Assembly (NCBI RefSeq): GCF_008630065.1 | Contig: NZ_VWPL01000014.1 | Location: forward strand, 1 to 64,000 | Length of the DNA: 64,000 nt | DNA from: Blastochloris sulfoviridis | GTDB taxonomy: Bacteria; Pseudomonadota; Alphaproteobacteria; Rhizobiales; Xanthobacteraceae | Reading direction: 5' to 3' | Notes under the pieces: model-generated | Databases searched by the model: none | Told to the model about the DNA's origin: nothing | What the model saw: only the letters and a program-made list of their open reading frames with translations | Position numbers and translations under genes: made by a program | Part shown: positions 32,058 to 40,996 of the stretch, one piece after another | Position numbering within the stretch: the stretch's first letter is position 1 | Layout of the letters: each line of letters starts with the position of its first letter

Positions 32058-34568
32058 TCAGCGCGTCGGCACGCCCCAGATCTCCTCAGCGTAGTCCCGG
32101 ATCGCCCGGTCGGAGGAGAACCAGCCCGATCGGGCTGTATTGATCACCGCCTTGCGGGCCCAATCGCTCGAATTGCGCCACAGGGCAGCGATCTTCCGCT
32201 GGGTTTCGGCATAAGCCTGGAAGTCGGCAGTGACAAGAAAATAGTCGTGATTGCGCAGCGCGTCGACGGTGCCGCGATGGCGCGAGGGATCGTCCGGCGA
32301 GTAAACGCCAGCGTATAACGATTCCATGACAGCGACGAGCGCCGGATTGCCGGCGATCGTTTCGTTTGGATTGTATCCCTTGCGGCGAACGACTTCGACC
32401 TCCTCGGCGATCAGCCCGAAGATGAAAATGTTCTCGCCACCGATATGATCGCGAAGCTCGATGTTGGCGCCGTCAAGCGTCCCGATGGTCAACGCGCCGT
32501 TCAGCGCGAACTTCATGTTGCCGGTGCCCGAAGCCTCCATGCCGGCAGTCGAGATCTGCTCGGAGAGATCGGCGGCAGGAATGATCACCTGCGCCAGGCT
32601 GACATTATAGTTGGGCAGGAACGCCACCTTCAGCAGCCCGCGCGTCGCCGGATCGGAATTGATCACCTTGGCGACGTCGTTGATCAGCTTGATGATGTAT
32701 TTGGCGGTCGTGTAGCTCGACGCCGCCTTGCCGGCAAAGATCTTGACCCGCGGCACCCAATCCTCGTTCGGCCGGGCGCGGATCGCGTCATAGAGCGCGA
32801 TGGTCTCAAGAACATTGAGAAGTTGGCGCTTGTATTCATGGATGCGCTTGACATGGACGTCGAACATCGCCGCCGGGTCGACACGCACGCCGATCTGTTC
32901 GAGCATCAGGGCGGCGAGCCGCTCCTTGTTGGCGCGCTTGACCTGCATGAAGCGTTCGCGAAACGCCGCATCCTCGGCATGGGGCGCAAGCTGCGACAGC
33001 TTCTCCAGGTCGTCGAGCGGCCCTTCGCCGATGGTGTCGCGTACCAGCCGGGCGAGGTCGGGATTGGACTGCATCAGCCAGCGGCGCGGCGTGATGCCGT
33101 TGGTCTTGTTGGTGATGCGCTCGGGATAGAGCGTCCCCAGCTCCTTGAAGACCGTCTTCTTCATCAGCTCGCTGTGCAGCGCCGAGACGCCGTTGATCTT
33201 GTGCGAGCCGACGAAGGCGAGGTTGCCCATGCGCACGCCGCGGCCGTGCCATTCGTCGATCAGCGAGATCGCCGACAGCATGCCGTCGGTGCAGTCCGGC
33301 CGCGTGCGGGCGCTGGCGAGCAGCTTGGCATTGATGGCGTAGATGATCTGCATGTGGCGCGGCAGCAGCCGCTCCATCAGCGACACCGGCCACATCTCCA
33401 GCGCTTCCGGCAGGAGCGTGTGGTTGGTGTAGTTGATGGTGCCGCGGGTGATGGCCCAGGCTTCGTCCCAGCCGAGCGCGTGCACGTCGAGCAGAATGCG
33501 CATCAGCTCGGCCACCGCGATCGCCGGGTGGGTGTCGTTGAGTTGGAGGGTGGCCTTGTCGGACAGGCTGCGGATGTCGCCGAACTGCTGGACGTGGCGG
33601 CGCACCAGATCCTGCAGCGAGGCCGAGGTGAAGAAGAACTCCTGGCGCAGCCGCAGCTCCTGGCCGGCCTGCGTCGAATCGGACGGGTAGAGCACGCGCG
33701 AGATGCTCTCGGCGCGGGTGCGGTCGGCGACCGCGCCGACATGGTCGCCGCGGTTGAAGGCTTCGAGGTGGATCGGGTCGGCGGCGCGCGCCCGCCACAG
33801 GCGCAGCGTGTTCACCCGCGCGCCGCGCCAGCCGACGATCGGCGTGTCGTAGGCGATGGCCAGCACCCGGTCGACCGGCTTCCAGGTGTGGCGCACCGCG
33901 CCGTCCCAGCCCTCGGCGGCCTCGACCGTGCCGCCGAAGCCGATCTCGTAGGCGACCTCGCGGCGCTCGAACTCCCAGGGATTGCCGAACGCCAGCCAGT
34001 CCTCCGGCAGCTCGATCTGCCAGCCGTCGGCGATCTTCTGACGGAACAGGCCGTGGTCGTAGCGGATGCCGTAGCCATGCGCGGCGATGGCCAGCGTCGC
34101 CATGCTTTCCATGTAGCAGGCGGCGAGCCGGCCCAGGCCGCCATTGCCGAGCGCGGCGTCGGGCTCAAGCTCGGCCATGGCCTCGTAGTCGACCCCGATC
34201 TCGGCCAGCGCCTCGCGCACCACCGCGTCGAGTTGCAGGTTGCACGACACGTCGCGCAACTGCCGGCCGATCATGAATTCGAGCGACAGGTAGTACACGC
34301 GCTTGCGGCCGGTGCGGTAGGCCTCGCGCACCGAGGCGATCCAGCGGTCGACGACGTGGTCGCGGACGGCGAGGCTGGTGGCGCGCAACCAGTCGTGCAG
34401 CTTGGCCGCGGCCGGATCCTTGCCCACCGCATAGGTGAGCTTGGCCAGGATCGCCTTGCGCATCTGCAGCGCATCGACCTTGGGCGCAAAGGCGACACCG
34501 TCGATCGCCGGGTCATCAAGGCTGGCGGGTTCGCCGGTGGACGCGACGTTCGGCATCAGATAGGGCAT
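32058..34568 (-). CDS. glgP: Glycogen/starch phosphorylase
   Basis: An 836-residue GT35 phosphorylase that releases glucose-1-phosphate from glycogen ends. Diagnostic segments include DAALGNGGLGRLAACYMESMA near residue 135, LQLNDTHPAIAVAEL near 340, and the PLP-lysine segment EASGTGNMKFALNGALTIGT near 660, followed by DGANIELRDHIG. Length is normal. The start at 34568 follows a GAGG site. It is the first gene of a glycogen operon running glgP-glgB-glgC-glgA-glgX/malQ. The long leader in front of it shows no clear promoter. Confidence 0.96.
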   Translation of the reverse strand: MPYLMPNVASTGEPASLDDPAIDGVAFAPKVDALQMRKAILAKLTYAVGKDPAAAKLHDWLRATSLAVRDHVVDRWIASVREAYRTGRKRVYYLSLEFMIGRQLRDVSCNLQLDAVVREALAEIGVDYEAMAELEPDAALGNGGLGRLAACYMESMATLAIAAHGYGIRYDHGLFRQKIADGWQIELPEDWLAFGNPWEFERREVAYEIGFGGTVEAAEGWDGAVRHTWKPVDRVLAIAYDTPIVGWRGARVNTLRLWRARAADPIHLEAFNRGDHVGAVADRTRAESISRVLYPSDSTQAGQELRLRQEFFFTSASLQDLVRRHVQQFGDIRSLSDKATLQLNDTHPAIAVAELMRILLDVHALGWDEAWAITRGTINYTNHTLLPEALEMWPVSLMERLLPRHMQIIYAINAKLLASARTRPDCTDGMLSAISLIDEWHGRGVRMGNLAFVGSHKINGVSALHSELMKKTVFKELGTLYPERITNKTNGITPRRWLMQSNPDLARLVRDTIGEGPLDDLEKLSQLAPHAEDAAFRERFMQVKRANKERLAALMLEQIGVRVDPAAMFDVHVKRIHEYKRQLLNVLETIALYDAIRARPNEDWVPRVKIFAGKAASSYTTAKYIIKLINDVAKVINSDPATRGLLKVAFLPNYNVSLAQVIIPAADLSEQISTAGMEASGTGNMKFALNGALTIGTLDGANIELRDHIGGENIFIFGLIAEEVEVVRRKGYNPNETIAGNPALVAVMESLYAGVYSPDDPSRHRGTVDALRNHDYFLVTADFQAYAETQRKIAALWRNSSDWARKAVINTARSGWFSSDRAIRDYAEEIWGVPTR

Positions 34569-35226
34569 GCGACCTCGATCGGGCACGGACGGGGCTGAAT
34601 TGGTCTTAGCTGCAATGCAACCTGGATTGAAGAGGCGCGATTGTTTGGCCGGCTGCCGACCGCCGCGTGCCGGCCAGCACCGGTTTCCGAGGCGTTCGGT
34701 CGAAGTATAACCTGCAAACGCCTCGCACCCAGCATGGCTGCATCCTGAATCGATCTCGACAATACGGCCTCATCCCCGACTCAGCCAAGGGTTCGGTTAA
34801 AATCGCGACTGAAACTTCTTTTCCGCGCGACAGCTCGGCATGGCAGAGCGATTCCACATGCGCTCAAATGCGGGCGGCCCGCAAGCGAAACCGAAACGGC
34901 GCCGTTGCGCAAAATTGCCGCTCCGCACGACCTGCGGCTGCGTCAGCGGGCGTATTGGCGCCGCCGTTGCCTGCATCTCAACCTTATCGATACGCATATC
35001 AACGAAAGCGTTCACGTTTCGTTAATCTTTACATGTTGTAGTAATCATCGAATCGCGGTATTGGTAAACCAAGCTAGCGGCAGCCTTCGCAACCCTTTGC
35101 GCGCCCGCGATTTATACTTTCGACAAACCCAAAAATATTTGCTGAGTACGGGGGAACCAATCTGTCGTTCCGACGTTAATGTTACTTTTTCTAGTGCGAG
35201 GCCGCCCAGGAAAGTCGAAGCCAGCC
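34569..35226. other. Long divergent intergenic region with a low-GC patch
   Basis: 658 bases between glgP (minus) and the receiver gene (plus), with no supported gene. From about 34790 to 35220 GC content is clearly below the surroundings. It includes AT-rich stretches such as TTTCGTTAATCTTTACATG near 35015-35035. A small inverted repeat TTGGT-AA-ACCAA lies at 35061-35072. Promoters for the glycogen operon and the receiver gene should lie here. No tRNA or known RNA was recognised. Confidence 0.5.
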
Positions 35227-35616
35227 ATGTTGCGAGTTCTGATTGTCGAAGATAATGCGCTGATTGCGTGCGACCTCGACGCCATCGTCGCCGCATCGGG
35301 GCATGAAGTGATGGGCCCGGTCGATACCGTGGCGGACGCACGAAAACTGCTCGGCGACTGTGACGCCGCCCTGCTCGACATCGACGTGCGCGACGGCAAG
35401 ACGTTCGAACTGGCCGCGGCGCTCGGCCAGACGGGACGGCCGTTCATGTTCATCACCGGCGTGGTGCGCCGGGATCTGCCGGGCATGTTCCGCAGCGCCG
35501 CCTTCCTGCAGAAGCCCTACGCGGCGGGCGACATCCGCCGCTGGCTGGGCCGGACCGAGTCGCCGCCCACCGTGCCGGCCGCCCAAAACGCCAGGATGCG
35601 CACCGCCCCGGCCTGA
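35227..35616 (+). CDS. Single-domain response regulator
   Basis: A 129-residue protein made of one receiver domain and a short tail. The acidic pocket is seen in VLIVEDNALIA (about residues 4-14). The phospho-acceptor Asp lies in AALLDIDVRDG near residue 50, a Thr in FMFITGV, and the conserved Lys in FLQKPYAA. There is no output domain, so it probably shuttles phosphate or binds a partner. It starts at the ATG at 35227; an in-frame start at 35179 would add a basic segment. No histidine kinase is nearby. It converges with the ABC1 kinase gene. Confidence 0.88.
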   Translation: MLRVLIVEDNALIACDLDAIVAASGHEVMGPVDTVADARKLLGDCDAALLDIDVRDGKTFELAAALGQTGRPFMFITGVVRRDLPGMFRSAAFLQKPYAAGDIRRWLGRTESPPTVPAAQNARMRTAPA

Positions 35617-35675
35617 TCCGCCGAGCCTGATCCGCCGAGGTCAGCCACGGGCCGATTTCACCCGGCGCCGGGGTC

Positions 35676-37043
35676 TTACCGGCCCGGCACCGGCGATGGC
35701 AGGCCGACCATCGCGAGCGCCGCGCCCTGGCGCGCGGCAACCGTGTCCACCGAAAAATCGGCGAAGGCATCCTCGAACAGCCGGTGGAAATTGACCTCCG
35801 CCCGCAGCCGCAGGAACACGCCGCCCAATCCGATCGCGGCGCGGTCCATGAACACGAACTCGCGCGGCACGGTCACCGGCCCGAGCTCGCGCAGGGCGCG
35901 GTGCACCGAGAACGCCTCCTTGCGGCCGTACTCGCCCGGCGCGACGCCGTCGGCGATGGTGCGCACGCGGTCCTCCAGCACCGGGCCGTAGATGAAGCGC
36001 GCCCAGATGTTGAGCACGTCGATGATCTCGCGCTTCAGGCCCTTGAAGCCCCACTGCTCGTAGGCGTGAACGATGCGCGCGTCGTCGTTGTCCCGCAGGC
36101 CGCGATAGAGATCGACCACACCGCCGACGAAGGCCGGCGGGAAGATGCGGATGCAGCCATAATCGAGCAAGTTGATGCCGCCGGGCACCCCGCCCTCCTC
36201 GAACACCGTGTAGTTGCCGAGGTGCGGGTCGCCATGGATGACGGCGAAGCGGCTGAACGGCATCCACCACGCCCGGTACATGGCGACGGCCAGCCGGTTG
36301 CGGGTCTCCAGGTCGTGGTCGACGAATTCGAGCATGCGCCGGCCGTCGAGCCAGTCGAGGGTGAGCAGCCGCCCGGTCGACAGGTCCGGCCACGCCGCCG
36401 GCACCCGCACGTCGTGGAGGTCGGCCGCCATGTGGCGGTAGAGCCGGACGTGGCGGGCCTCGCGCCGATAGTCGAGCTCCTCGCGCAGCCGCTCGCCCAG
36501 CTCGCGGGCGATCTCGCGGGTATCGACCGCCGGGTCGACGCGGCGCTGGATGGCAAAGGCGATGTCGAGCTGGGAGAGGTCGGCCTCCACCGCCGACTGC
36601 ATGTCGGGATACTGCAGCTTGCACGCCAGCGGCTCGCCGCCGAGCGCGGTGGCCCTATGGACCTGGCCGAGGGAGGCTGCCGCCGCCGGCCGGTGGTCGA
36701 AGCTGCCGAACCGCGTCTGCCAGTCGGGGCCGAGCTCGGCCGCCATGCGCCGCTTGACGAACGGCCAGCCCATCGGCGGCGCCTCGCTCTGCAGCTTCTG
36801 CAGCTCGGCGGCGTATTCCGGCGGCAGCGCGTCCGGAATGGTCGACATGAGCTGGGCGACCTTCATGATCGGGCCCTTGAGCCCGCCCAGCATGGCGGAG
36901 AGGTCCTCGGCATTGACCTGCCGGTCGAACCGGCCGAGCAGTCGCGAGCCCATCATCTTGGCGGCCATGCCGCCGACATTGGCACCGACCCGCGCGTAGC
37001 GCGTGGCGCGGGCGGAAAACCTGTTCTGTTCGCTGTCGGTCAT
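35676..37043 (-). CDS. ABC1/AarF/UbiB family kinase-like protein
   Basis: A 455-residue ABC1 atypical kinase. Seen are KGPIMKVAQLMSTIPDALPPEY (the KxGQ-like motif that inhibits kinase activity, here KVAQ), AAASLGQVHRATALGG as an Ala-rich nucleotide loop, and ACKLQYPDM with the ATP-binding Lys. FAVIHGDPHLGNY carries the catalytic loop and INLLDYG the metal-binding motif. No membrane helix is evident at the C-terminus, unlike UbiB, so it is closer to the soluble ABC1 group. The role is unknown; a link to lipid or quinone metabolism is inferred from the family. It is 76 bases after the PhaC-like gene on the same strand. Confidence 0.88.
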   Translation of the reverse strand: MTDSEQNRFSARATRYARVGANVGGMAAKMMGSRLLGRFDRQVNAEDLSAMLGGLKGPIMKVAQLMSTIPDALPPEYAAELQKLQSEAPPMGWPFVKRRMAAELGPDWQTRFGSFDHRPAAAASLGQVHRATALGGEPLACKLQYPDMQSAVEADLSQLDIAFAIQRRVDPAVDTREIARELGERLREELDYRREARHVRLYRHMAADLHDVRVPAAWPDLSTGRLLTLDWLDGRRMLEFVDHDLETRNRLAVAMYRAWWMPFSRFAVIHGDPHLGNYTVFEEGGVPGGINLLDYGCIRIFPPAFVGGVVDLYRGLRDNDDARIVHAYEQWGFKGLKREIIDVLNIWARFIYGPVLEDRVRTIADGVAPGEYGRKEAFSVHRALRELGPVTVPREFVFMDRAAIGLGGVFLRLRAEVNFHRLFEDAFADFSVDTVAARQGAALAMVGLPSPVPGR

Positions 37044-37119
37044 GGTCTCGGCCAAACGCCCGCTCGCCCCGAACGGCCCGGTCCGCCGGATATAGGCACG
37101 ATCGGCCGGATTTCCACGC

Positions 37120-38307
37120 CTACTCGGCCGCTTCGGGCTCGGCGTGCGCGACCGTGCGCGGCGCGCGAACCCGCGGCGTGCGTGCGCGCGACCTGCCGGC
37201 GGCATGCCGGCGGTCGGTGGCGGCGAGCCAGCGCGCGGCCTCCGGCCAGCCGGTTGCGAGGTTCTGCGCCCCCATGAACAGGCTGAGATGTCCGCCCGGC
37301 CAAAGCCGGCTGGCGATGGCGGATCTGGCCGTGCCGGCCAGCCGCGCCGCCGCGAACACCTGCGCGGGCGGTGCGATGACGTCGTTCTCTCCGGCGACCA
37401 GGAACAGCGGGTGGCGGATGCGCTCGAGTCCCACGGTATGCCCGAGCGCCGGAACAGCGCCTTCGGCCAGCAGATTGCGCTGGAACAGCCATTCCACGGT
37501 TTGGAGGTAGTAGCGGCCGGGCAGGTCGACCAGGATGCGGTCCCAGGCGGCGTAGCGCTCCAGGGCGGCGCGCGCGTGCGGCCGGTCGTCGCCGGGATCG
37601 AGCTGCAGGTCGCGGCGCGCATAGGCGTCGAGTTGGCCGGCGATCCGCGGCCAGACGTTGCGCATGGCCCGCCCGCGCATGCGCCCGCCGCACTGACGCA
37701 CGATCTCCGCGAACGTCGCCAGCGGCGTGGCCTTGGCCCACGCCGCCAGATCGCTCTCGCCGACCGCGGTATCGACGGGTGCGGCGACCGGCACCAGCGC
37801 CCGCACCTTGCCGGGGAAGCGGGCGGCATAGATCAGCGCCAGGCTGCCGCCCTGGCACAGGCCGACCAGATCGACCGGCGGTCCGCACTCGTCGACGGCG
37901 ACATTGAGGTCGGCCAGATAGGTGTCGAGCGTGAAGTCGCTCATCGCCGGCGTCGCCGACTTCCAGTCGGTCAGCGCGAGGCGCGCAATCCCTTCGATCG
38001 CCAGGCGCTCCATCAGGCTGTGGCCGGGGGCGAGGTCGGCGATCGCCGCGGTGTGCAGCGCGAACGGCGCGACCACCAGCACCGGCCGGCCGGCGGCGCC
38101 GGTCGAGAAGTCGCGCAGGCGCAGGGTCGGAAGATCCAGGCGGATGCGATTGGCGGAGGTCCAGGCAGGCTCTTCTTCGCCGGCCACCACGTCGGCGCCC
38201 ATCACCAAGGCCGCGAACCCGCAGGCAACCTCGTTCGCCGCCGCGGCGGCGGCGAAGGCGAAGTCCCAGGGTGTGGCTGGCCAGGGAGTCGGGCGCTCGG
38301 ACGGCAT
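37120..38307 (-). CDS. PhaC-like alpha/beta hydrolase with a catalytic Cys
   Basis: A 395-residue alpha/beta-fold protein. Its nucleophile elbow reads VGLCQGG, with Cys151 where lipases have Ser. This is the lipase-like box of polyhydroxyalkanoate synthases. The rest of the triad is visible as Asp309 (AGENDVIAPP) and His340 (WPGGHLSLFMG). Spacing is close to that of PHA synthases. The LTDWKSATP segment before the box also resembles them. Length is near the class III synthase subunit (about 355) rather than class I (about 590). No phaA, phaB or phaE gene is in the window, so synthase, acyltransferase or depolymerase-type roles all remain possible. A GGGAGGG site precedes the ATG. Confidence 0.75.
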   Translation of the reverse strand: MPSERPTPWPATPWDFAFAAAAAANEVACGFAALVMGADVVAGEEEPAWTSANRIRLDLPTLRLRDFSTGAAGRPVLVVAPFALHTAAIADLAPGHSLMERLAIEGIARLALTDWKSATPAMSDFTLDTYLADLNVAVDECGPPVDLVGLCQGGSLALIYAARFPGKVRALVPVAAPVDTAVGESDLAAWAKATPLATFAEIVRQCGGRMRGRAMRNVWPRIAGQLDAYARRDLQLDPGDDRPHARAALERYAAWDRILVDLPGRYYLQTVEWLFQRNLLAEGAVPALGHTVGLERIRHPLFLVAGENDVIAPPAQVFAAARLAGTARSAIASRLWPGGHLSLFMGAQNLATGWPEAARWLAATDRRHAAGRSRARTPRVRAPRTVAHAEPEAAE

Positions 38308-38378
38308 GGAACCCTCCCGGGACCCTCCCGCGGGGCGCCAGCATCCTCCAGGTTGCGCACCAAATCAACGGTTGGCTG

Positions 38379-38825
38379 TTACCCCCCGCCTGCGACCGGT
38401 GTACGCGGGGGTGCAAGTGTATTCGGGGCTGCAAGTGAACGCGGGGGTGCGAGCCGGTCGCCGATCCAGCGGGCAAGCCCCTCCTCGCCGACCTCGCCCG
38501 CCGCCAGCGCCAGGATGGCGGCCGCCGCCTCGGCGGGGTCGGCCCGCAGATCGCGGTCGTTCAGGCCGAGGAACACGACAATCGCGGCAAACGCCATCCG
38601 CTTGTTGCCGTCGACGAACGGGTGGTTGCGCGCCAAGCCATACCCATAGGCGGCGGCGAGCGCGGCAAGGTCGCTCTCGCCATAGGCGAACTTGTTGAGC
38701 GGCCGCGCCAGCGCCGACTCCAGGAGACCACGGTCGCGCAGCCCCTCGGCACCGCCAAACAGCGCCAGTTGCTCGGCATGAATGTCGAGCACGATCTCGA
38801 CGTCCAGCCATTCCGGCTCGGTCAT
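38379..38825 (-). CDS. doc: Death-on-curing (Doc) family toxin
   Basis: A 148-residue Fic/Doc protein. The Doc motif NHPFVDGNKRMAF lies at residues 67-79, with His68 as the key residue. Doc enzymes phosphorylate elongation factor EF-Tu and stop translation. The upstream LRDRGLLESALARP and FAYGESDLAALAAAYGYGLA segments are typical of the Doc subgroup. The last ~22 residues (PPRSLAAPNTLAPPRTP) are encoded by three 18-base tandem repeats and extend beyond the usual ~126-residue family length. The gene begins 11 bases after the AbrB-type antitoxin gene. Confidence 0.88.
   Translation of the reverse strand: MTEPEWLDVEIVLDIHAEQLALFGGAEGLRDRGLLESALARPLNKFAYGESDLAALAAAYGYGLARNHPFVDGNKRMAFAAIVVFLGLNDRDLRADPAEAAAAILALAAGEVGEEGLARWIGDRLAPPRSLAAPNTLAPPRTPVAGGG
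38401..38454. repeat. Three tandem 18-base repeats in the 3' end of doc
   Basis: Three imperfect 18-base units of the form GTACGCGGGGGTGCAAGT. As 18 is a multiple of three, they encode a repeated six-residue tail (LAPPRx/LAAPNx) at the toxin C-terminus. Confidence 0.8.
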
Positions 38826-38836
38826 GTGGCGGGCCT

Positions 38837-39106
38837 CTATTTGGCGAGCGTCTTGTAGGTGTCGGCGTAGTCGCGGAACGACCGGCGGGCGATCTCCATC
38901 GCCTTGGCGTGCCTGGGGTCGTAGGGGCTGAGCTTCACGCTGCGCTCAGTCTGCTCGATGACGTGCAGCACGTCGCCCTCCTGCAGATGCAGGCGCGCCA
39001 GCATCTCCTTCGGCAGCAGCACGCCGACGGAATTGCCGATCTTCTTGATCTTGAGCACATAGCCGGTGGTGTTGGCCCGTGCCTCGGCCGGATCCTCGCG
39101 CTTCAT
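38837..39106 (-). CDS. AbrB/MazE-type antitoxin
   Basis: An 89-residue protein with a SpoVT/AbrB swapped-hairpin DNA-binding domain: VLKIKKIGNSVGVLLPKEMLARLHLQEGDVLHVIE spans about residues 17-51. The C-terminal ~35 residues (SPYDPRHAKAMEIARRSFRDYADTYKTLAK) would fold into a helix that neutralises the toxin. It pairs with the Doc toxin gene 11 bases downstream. AbrB-type antitoxins with Doc toxins are known but less common than Phd-Doc. A strong palindrome sits just upstream, consistent with autoregulation. Confidence 0.88.
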   Translation of the reverse strand: MKREDPAEARANTTGYVLKIKKIGNSVGVLLPKEMLARLHLQEGDVLHVIEQTERSVKLSPYDPRHAKAMEIARRSFRDYADTYKTLAK

Positions 39107-39114
39107 CTCCGCCT

Positions 39115-39143
39115 CCGCTGTTATACAAAATGTATCACAGCGG
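39115..39143 (-). promoter_or_regulatory. Operator palindrome of the toxin-antitoxin operon
   Basis: A near-perfect 29-base palindrome eight bases upstream of the antitoxin ATG. Outer arms are CCGCTGT and ACAGCGG; inner arms are ATACA and TGTAT around AAA. Only one base pair is mismatched. On the minus strand it contains TATAAC, a likely -10 element, so binding of the antitoxin would block its own promoter. Confidence 0.75.
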
Positions 39144-39160
39144 AAGGACGCTGTCGCGCC

Positions 39161-40996
39161 TTACCCCTCCAGCGCCTCCAGCTCGCCGATCATGCGCTCG
39201 ATCACCGTCAACCCGGTCTGCCAGAACGCCGGCTCGCGGGCATCGAGCCCGAACGGCGCCAGAAGTTCGGAGTGATGCTTGGTGCCGCCGGCGGCGAGCA
39301 GACCGAGATAGCGCTCGGCGAAGCCCTCCGGCGCGCGCTCATAGACGGCATAGAGCGAGTTCACCAGGCAGTCGCCGAACGCATAGGCGTAGACGTAGAA
39401 CGGCGCGTGGACGAAGTGGCCGATATAGGTCCAGAACGTCTCGTAGCCGGGGCCGAGCCGGATCGCCGGACCCAGGCTCTCGCCTTGCACCTCAAGCCAG
39501 AACCGGCCGATCTCGTCCGCCGTCAGCTCGCCCGCTATGCGTGCCTCGTGCACCTTGCGCTCGAAACTGTAGAAGGCGATCTGGCGCACCACGGTGTTGA
39601 GCATGTCCTCGACCTTCGAGGCGATCAGCGCCTTGCGTTGGGCGCGGTCGGGGGTGGCGGCGAGGATCGCCTTGAAGGTCAGCATCTCGCCGAACACCGA
39701 GGCGGTCTCCGCCAGCGTCAGCGGGGTCGGCGCCATCAAGGGGCCGTTGGGCGCGGCCAGCACCTGATGGACGCCGTGGCCGAGTTCGTGGGCGAGCGTC
39801 ATCACGTCGCGCGGCTTATTCTGGTAGTTCATCAGCACATAGGGGTGCACCGAGGGCACGGTGGGGTGCGAGAAGGCGCCCGGCGCCTTGCCCGGCCGCA
39901 CCGGCGCGTCGATCCACCGCCGGTCGAAGAACCGCTGGGCGATCTCGGCCAGCTTCGGCGAGAAGCCGCGATAGGCGTCGAGCACGGTTGAGCGCGCCTC
40001 CGGCCACGCATAGGTGCGCTGCTCGACCTTGGGCAGCGGCGCGTTGCGGTCCCAGTGGTCGAGCGCGTCCTTGCCGAACCAGCGCGCCTTCAGCGCATAG
40101 TAGCGGTGCGACAGCCGCGGATAGGCGTCGCGCACCGCCGACACCAGCGCCTCCACCACCTCGCGCTCGACCCGGTTGGCGAGGTGGCGGCTGTCGGCGA
40201 CGTCCTTGAAGCCGCGCCAGCGGTCGGTGATCTCCTTGTCCTTGGCCAGGACGTTGGTGATCAGGGTGAAGGTGCGCAGGTGCTCGCGGAAGGTGGTGGC
40301 CAGCGCCTCGGCGGCGGCCTTGCGGGCGGGCTCGGCCGGCTCCAGCAGCAGGTTCAGGGTCGGCTCCAGCGTCAGCTCGCGACCCTCGACCTTGAAGCGC
40401 AGCGTCGACACCGTCTCGTTGAACAGCCGGTTCCAGGCGGTGCGGCCGGTGACCGACTTCTCCAGGAACAGCTGCTCCAGCCGGTCGTCGAGCTGGTAGG
40501 GCCGCTCCTTGCGGATGTCGGTGAACCAGGGCCACCAGCGGGCAAGCGCCGGGTCGGCCAGCGCGGCATCGACCAGCGCGTCGTCGAGCCGGTTCATCTC
40601 GAGCTCGAAGAACAGCAGGTGCGACGAGGCGTTGGTCACCCGCTCCTGGACGTCGCCATAGAATTTGGCGCGCGCGGGGTCGGAATTGTCGCCGGCATAG
40701 ACGAGGCCGGCATAGGAGATCAGCCGGCCGAGCAGCTCCTCGATCGCCTCGTACTGGCGCACCGCCTCGGCAAGCCGGGGGCCGGCATCGGCGGCCGCGG
40801 CGATCTCGCCGAGCTTGCCGCGCCAGGTCTCGGCGAAGGCGGCGCAGGCCGATTCGGCCTCCTTGAGATCGGCCGCCACCTCGGGAGACGCCATGCCGGG
40901 ATAGAGGTCCGACAGATCCCATTCCGGCAGCGCGGGGGATGGTGCGGCGGCGCTGCGGGGGGAGGCAGAGGCGGCAGGTGTCGCGGCTGAGGTCAT
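39161..40996 (-). CDS. pepF: M3 family oligoendopeptidase (PepF type)
   Basis: A 611-residue cytoplasmic zinc peptidase of family M3 that cuts oligopeptides. The zinc site TLAHELGHGVHQVLA is near residue 400, with the third ligand Glu in LAETASVFGEMLT. The family-typical N-terminal EWDLSDLYPGMASPEV and the active-site region YVYAYAFGDCLVNSLYAVYE are present. It starts with a ~20-residue Ala/Ser/Pro-rich stretch. The start at 40996 is the first in-frame ATG that fits. It is divergent from the sigma-54 activator gene. Confidence 0.93.
   Translation of the reverse strand: MTSAATPAASASPRSAAAPSPALPEWDLSDLYPGMASPEVAADLKEAESACAAFAETWRGKLGEIAAAADAGPRLAEAVRQYEAIEELLGRLISYAGLVYAGDNSDPARAKFYGDVQERVTNASSHLLFFELEMNRLDDALVDAALADPALARWWPWFTDIRKERPYQLDDRLEQLFLEKSVTGRTAWNRLFNETVSTLRFKVEGRELTLEPTLNLLLEPAEPARKAAAEALATTFREHLRTFTLITNVLAKDKEITDRWRGFKDVADSRHLANRVEREVVEALVSAVRDAYPRLSHRYYALKARWFGKDALDHWDRNAPLPKVEQRTYAWPEARSTVLDAYRGFSPKLAEIAQRFFDRRWIDAPVRPGKAPGAFSHPTVPSVHPYVLMNYQNKPRDVMTLAHELGHGVHQVLAAPNGPLMAPTPLTLAETASVFGEMLTFKAILAATPDRAQRKALIASKVEDMLNTVVRQIAFYSFERKVHEARIAGELTADEIGRFWLEVQGESLGPAIRLGPGYETFWTYIGHFVHAPFYVYAYAFGDCLVNSLYAVYERAPEGFAERYLGLLAAGGTKHHSELLAPFGLDAREPAFWQTGLTVIERMIGELEALEG

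Noticed and set aside
34840-34900. Possible tRNA-like sequence in the low-GC region before the receiver gene
   Set aside because: A TGGCAGAGCGATTCC stretch resembles part of a tRNA, but no matching acceptor stem, anticodon loop or T-loop could be folded.
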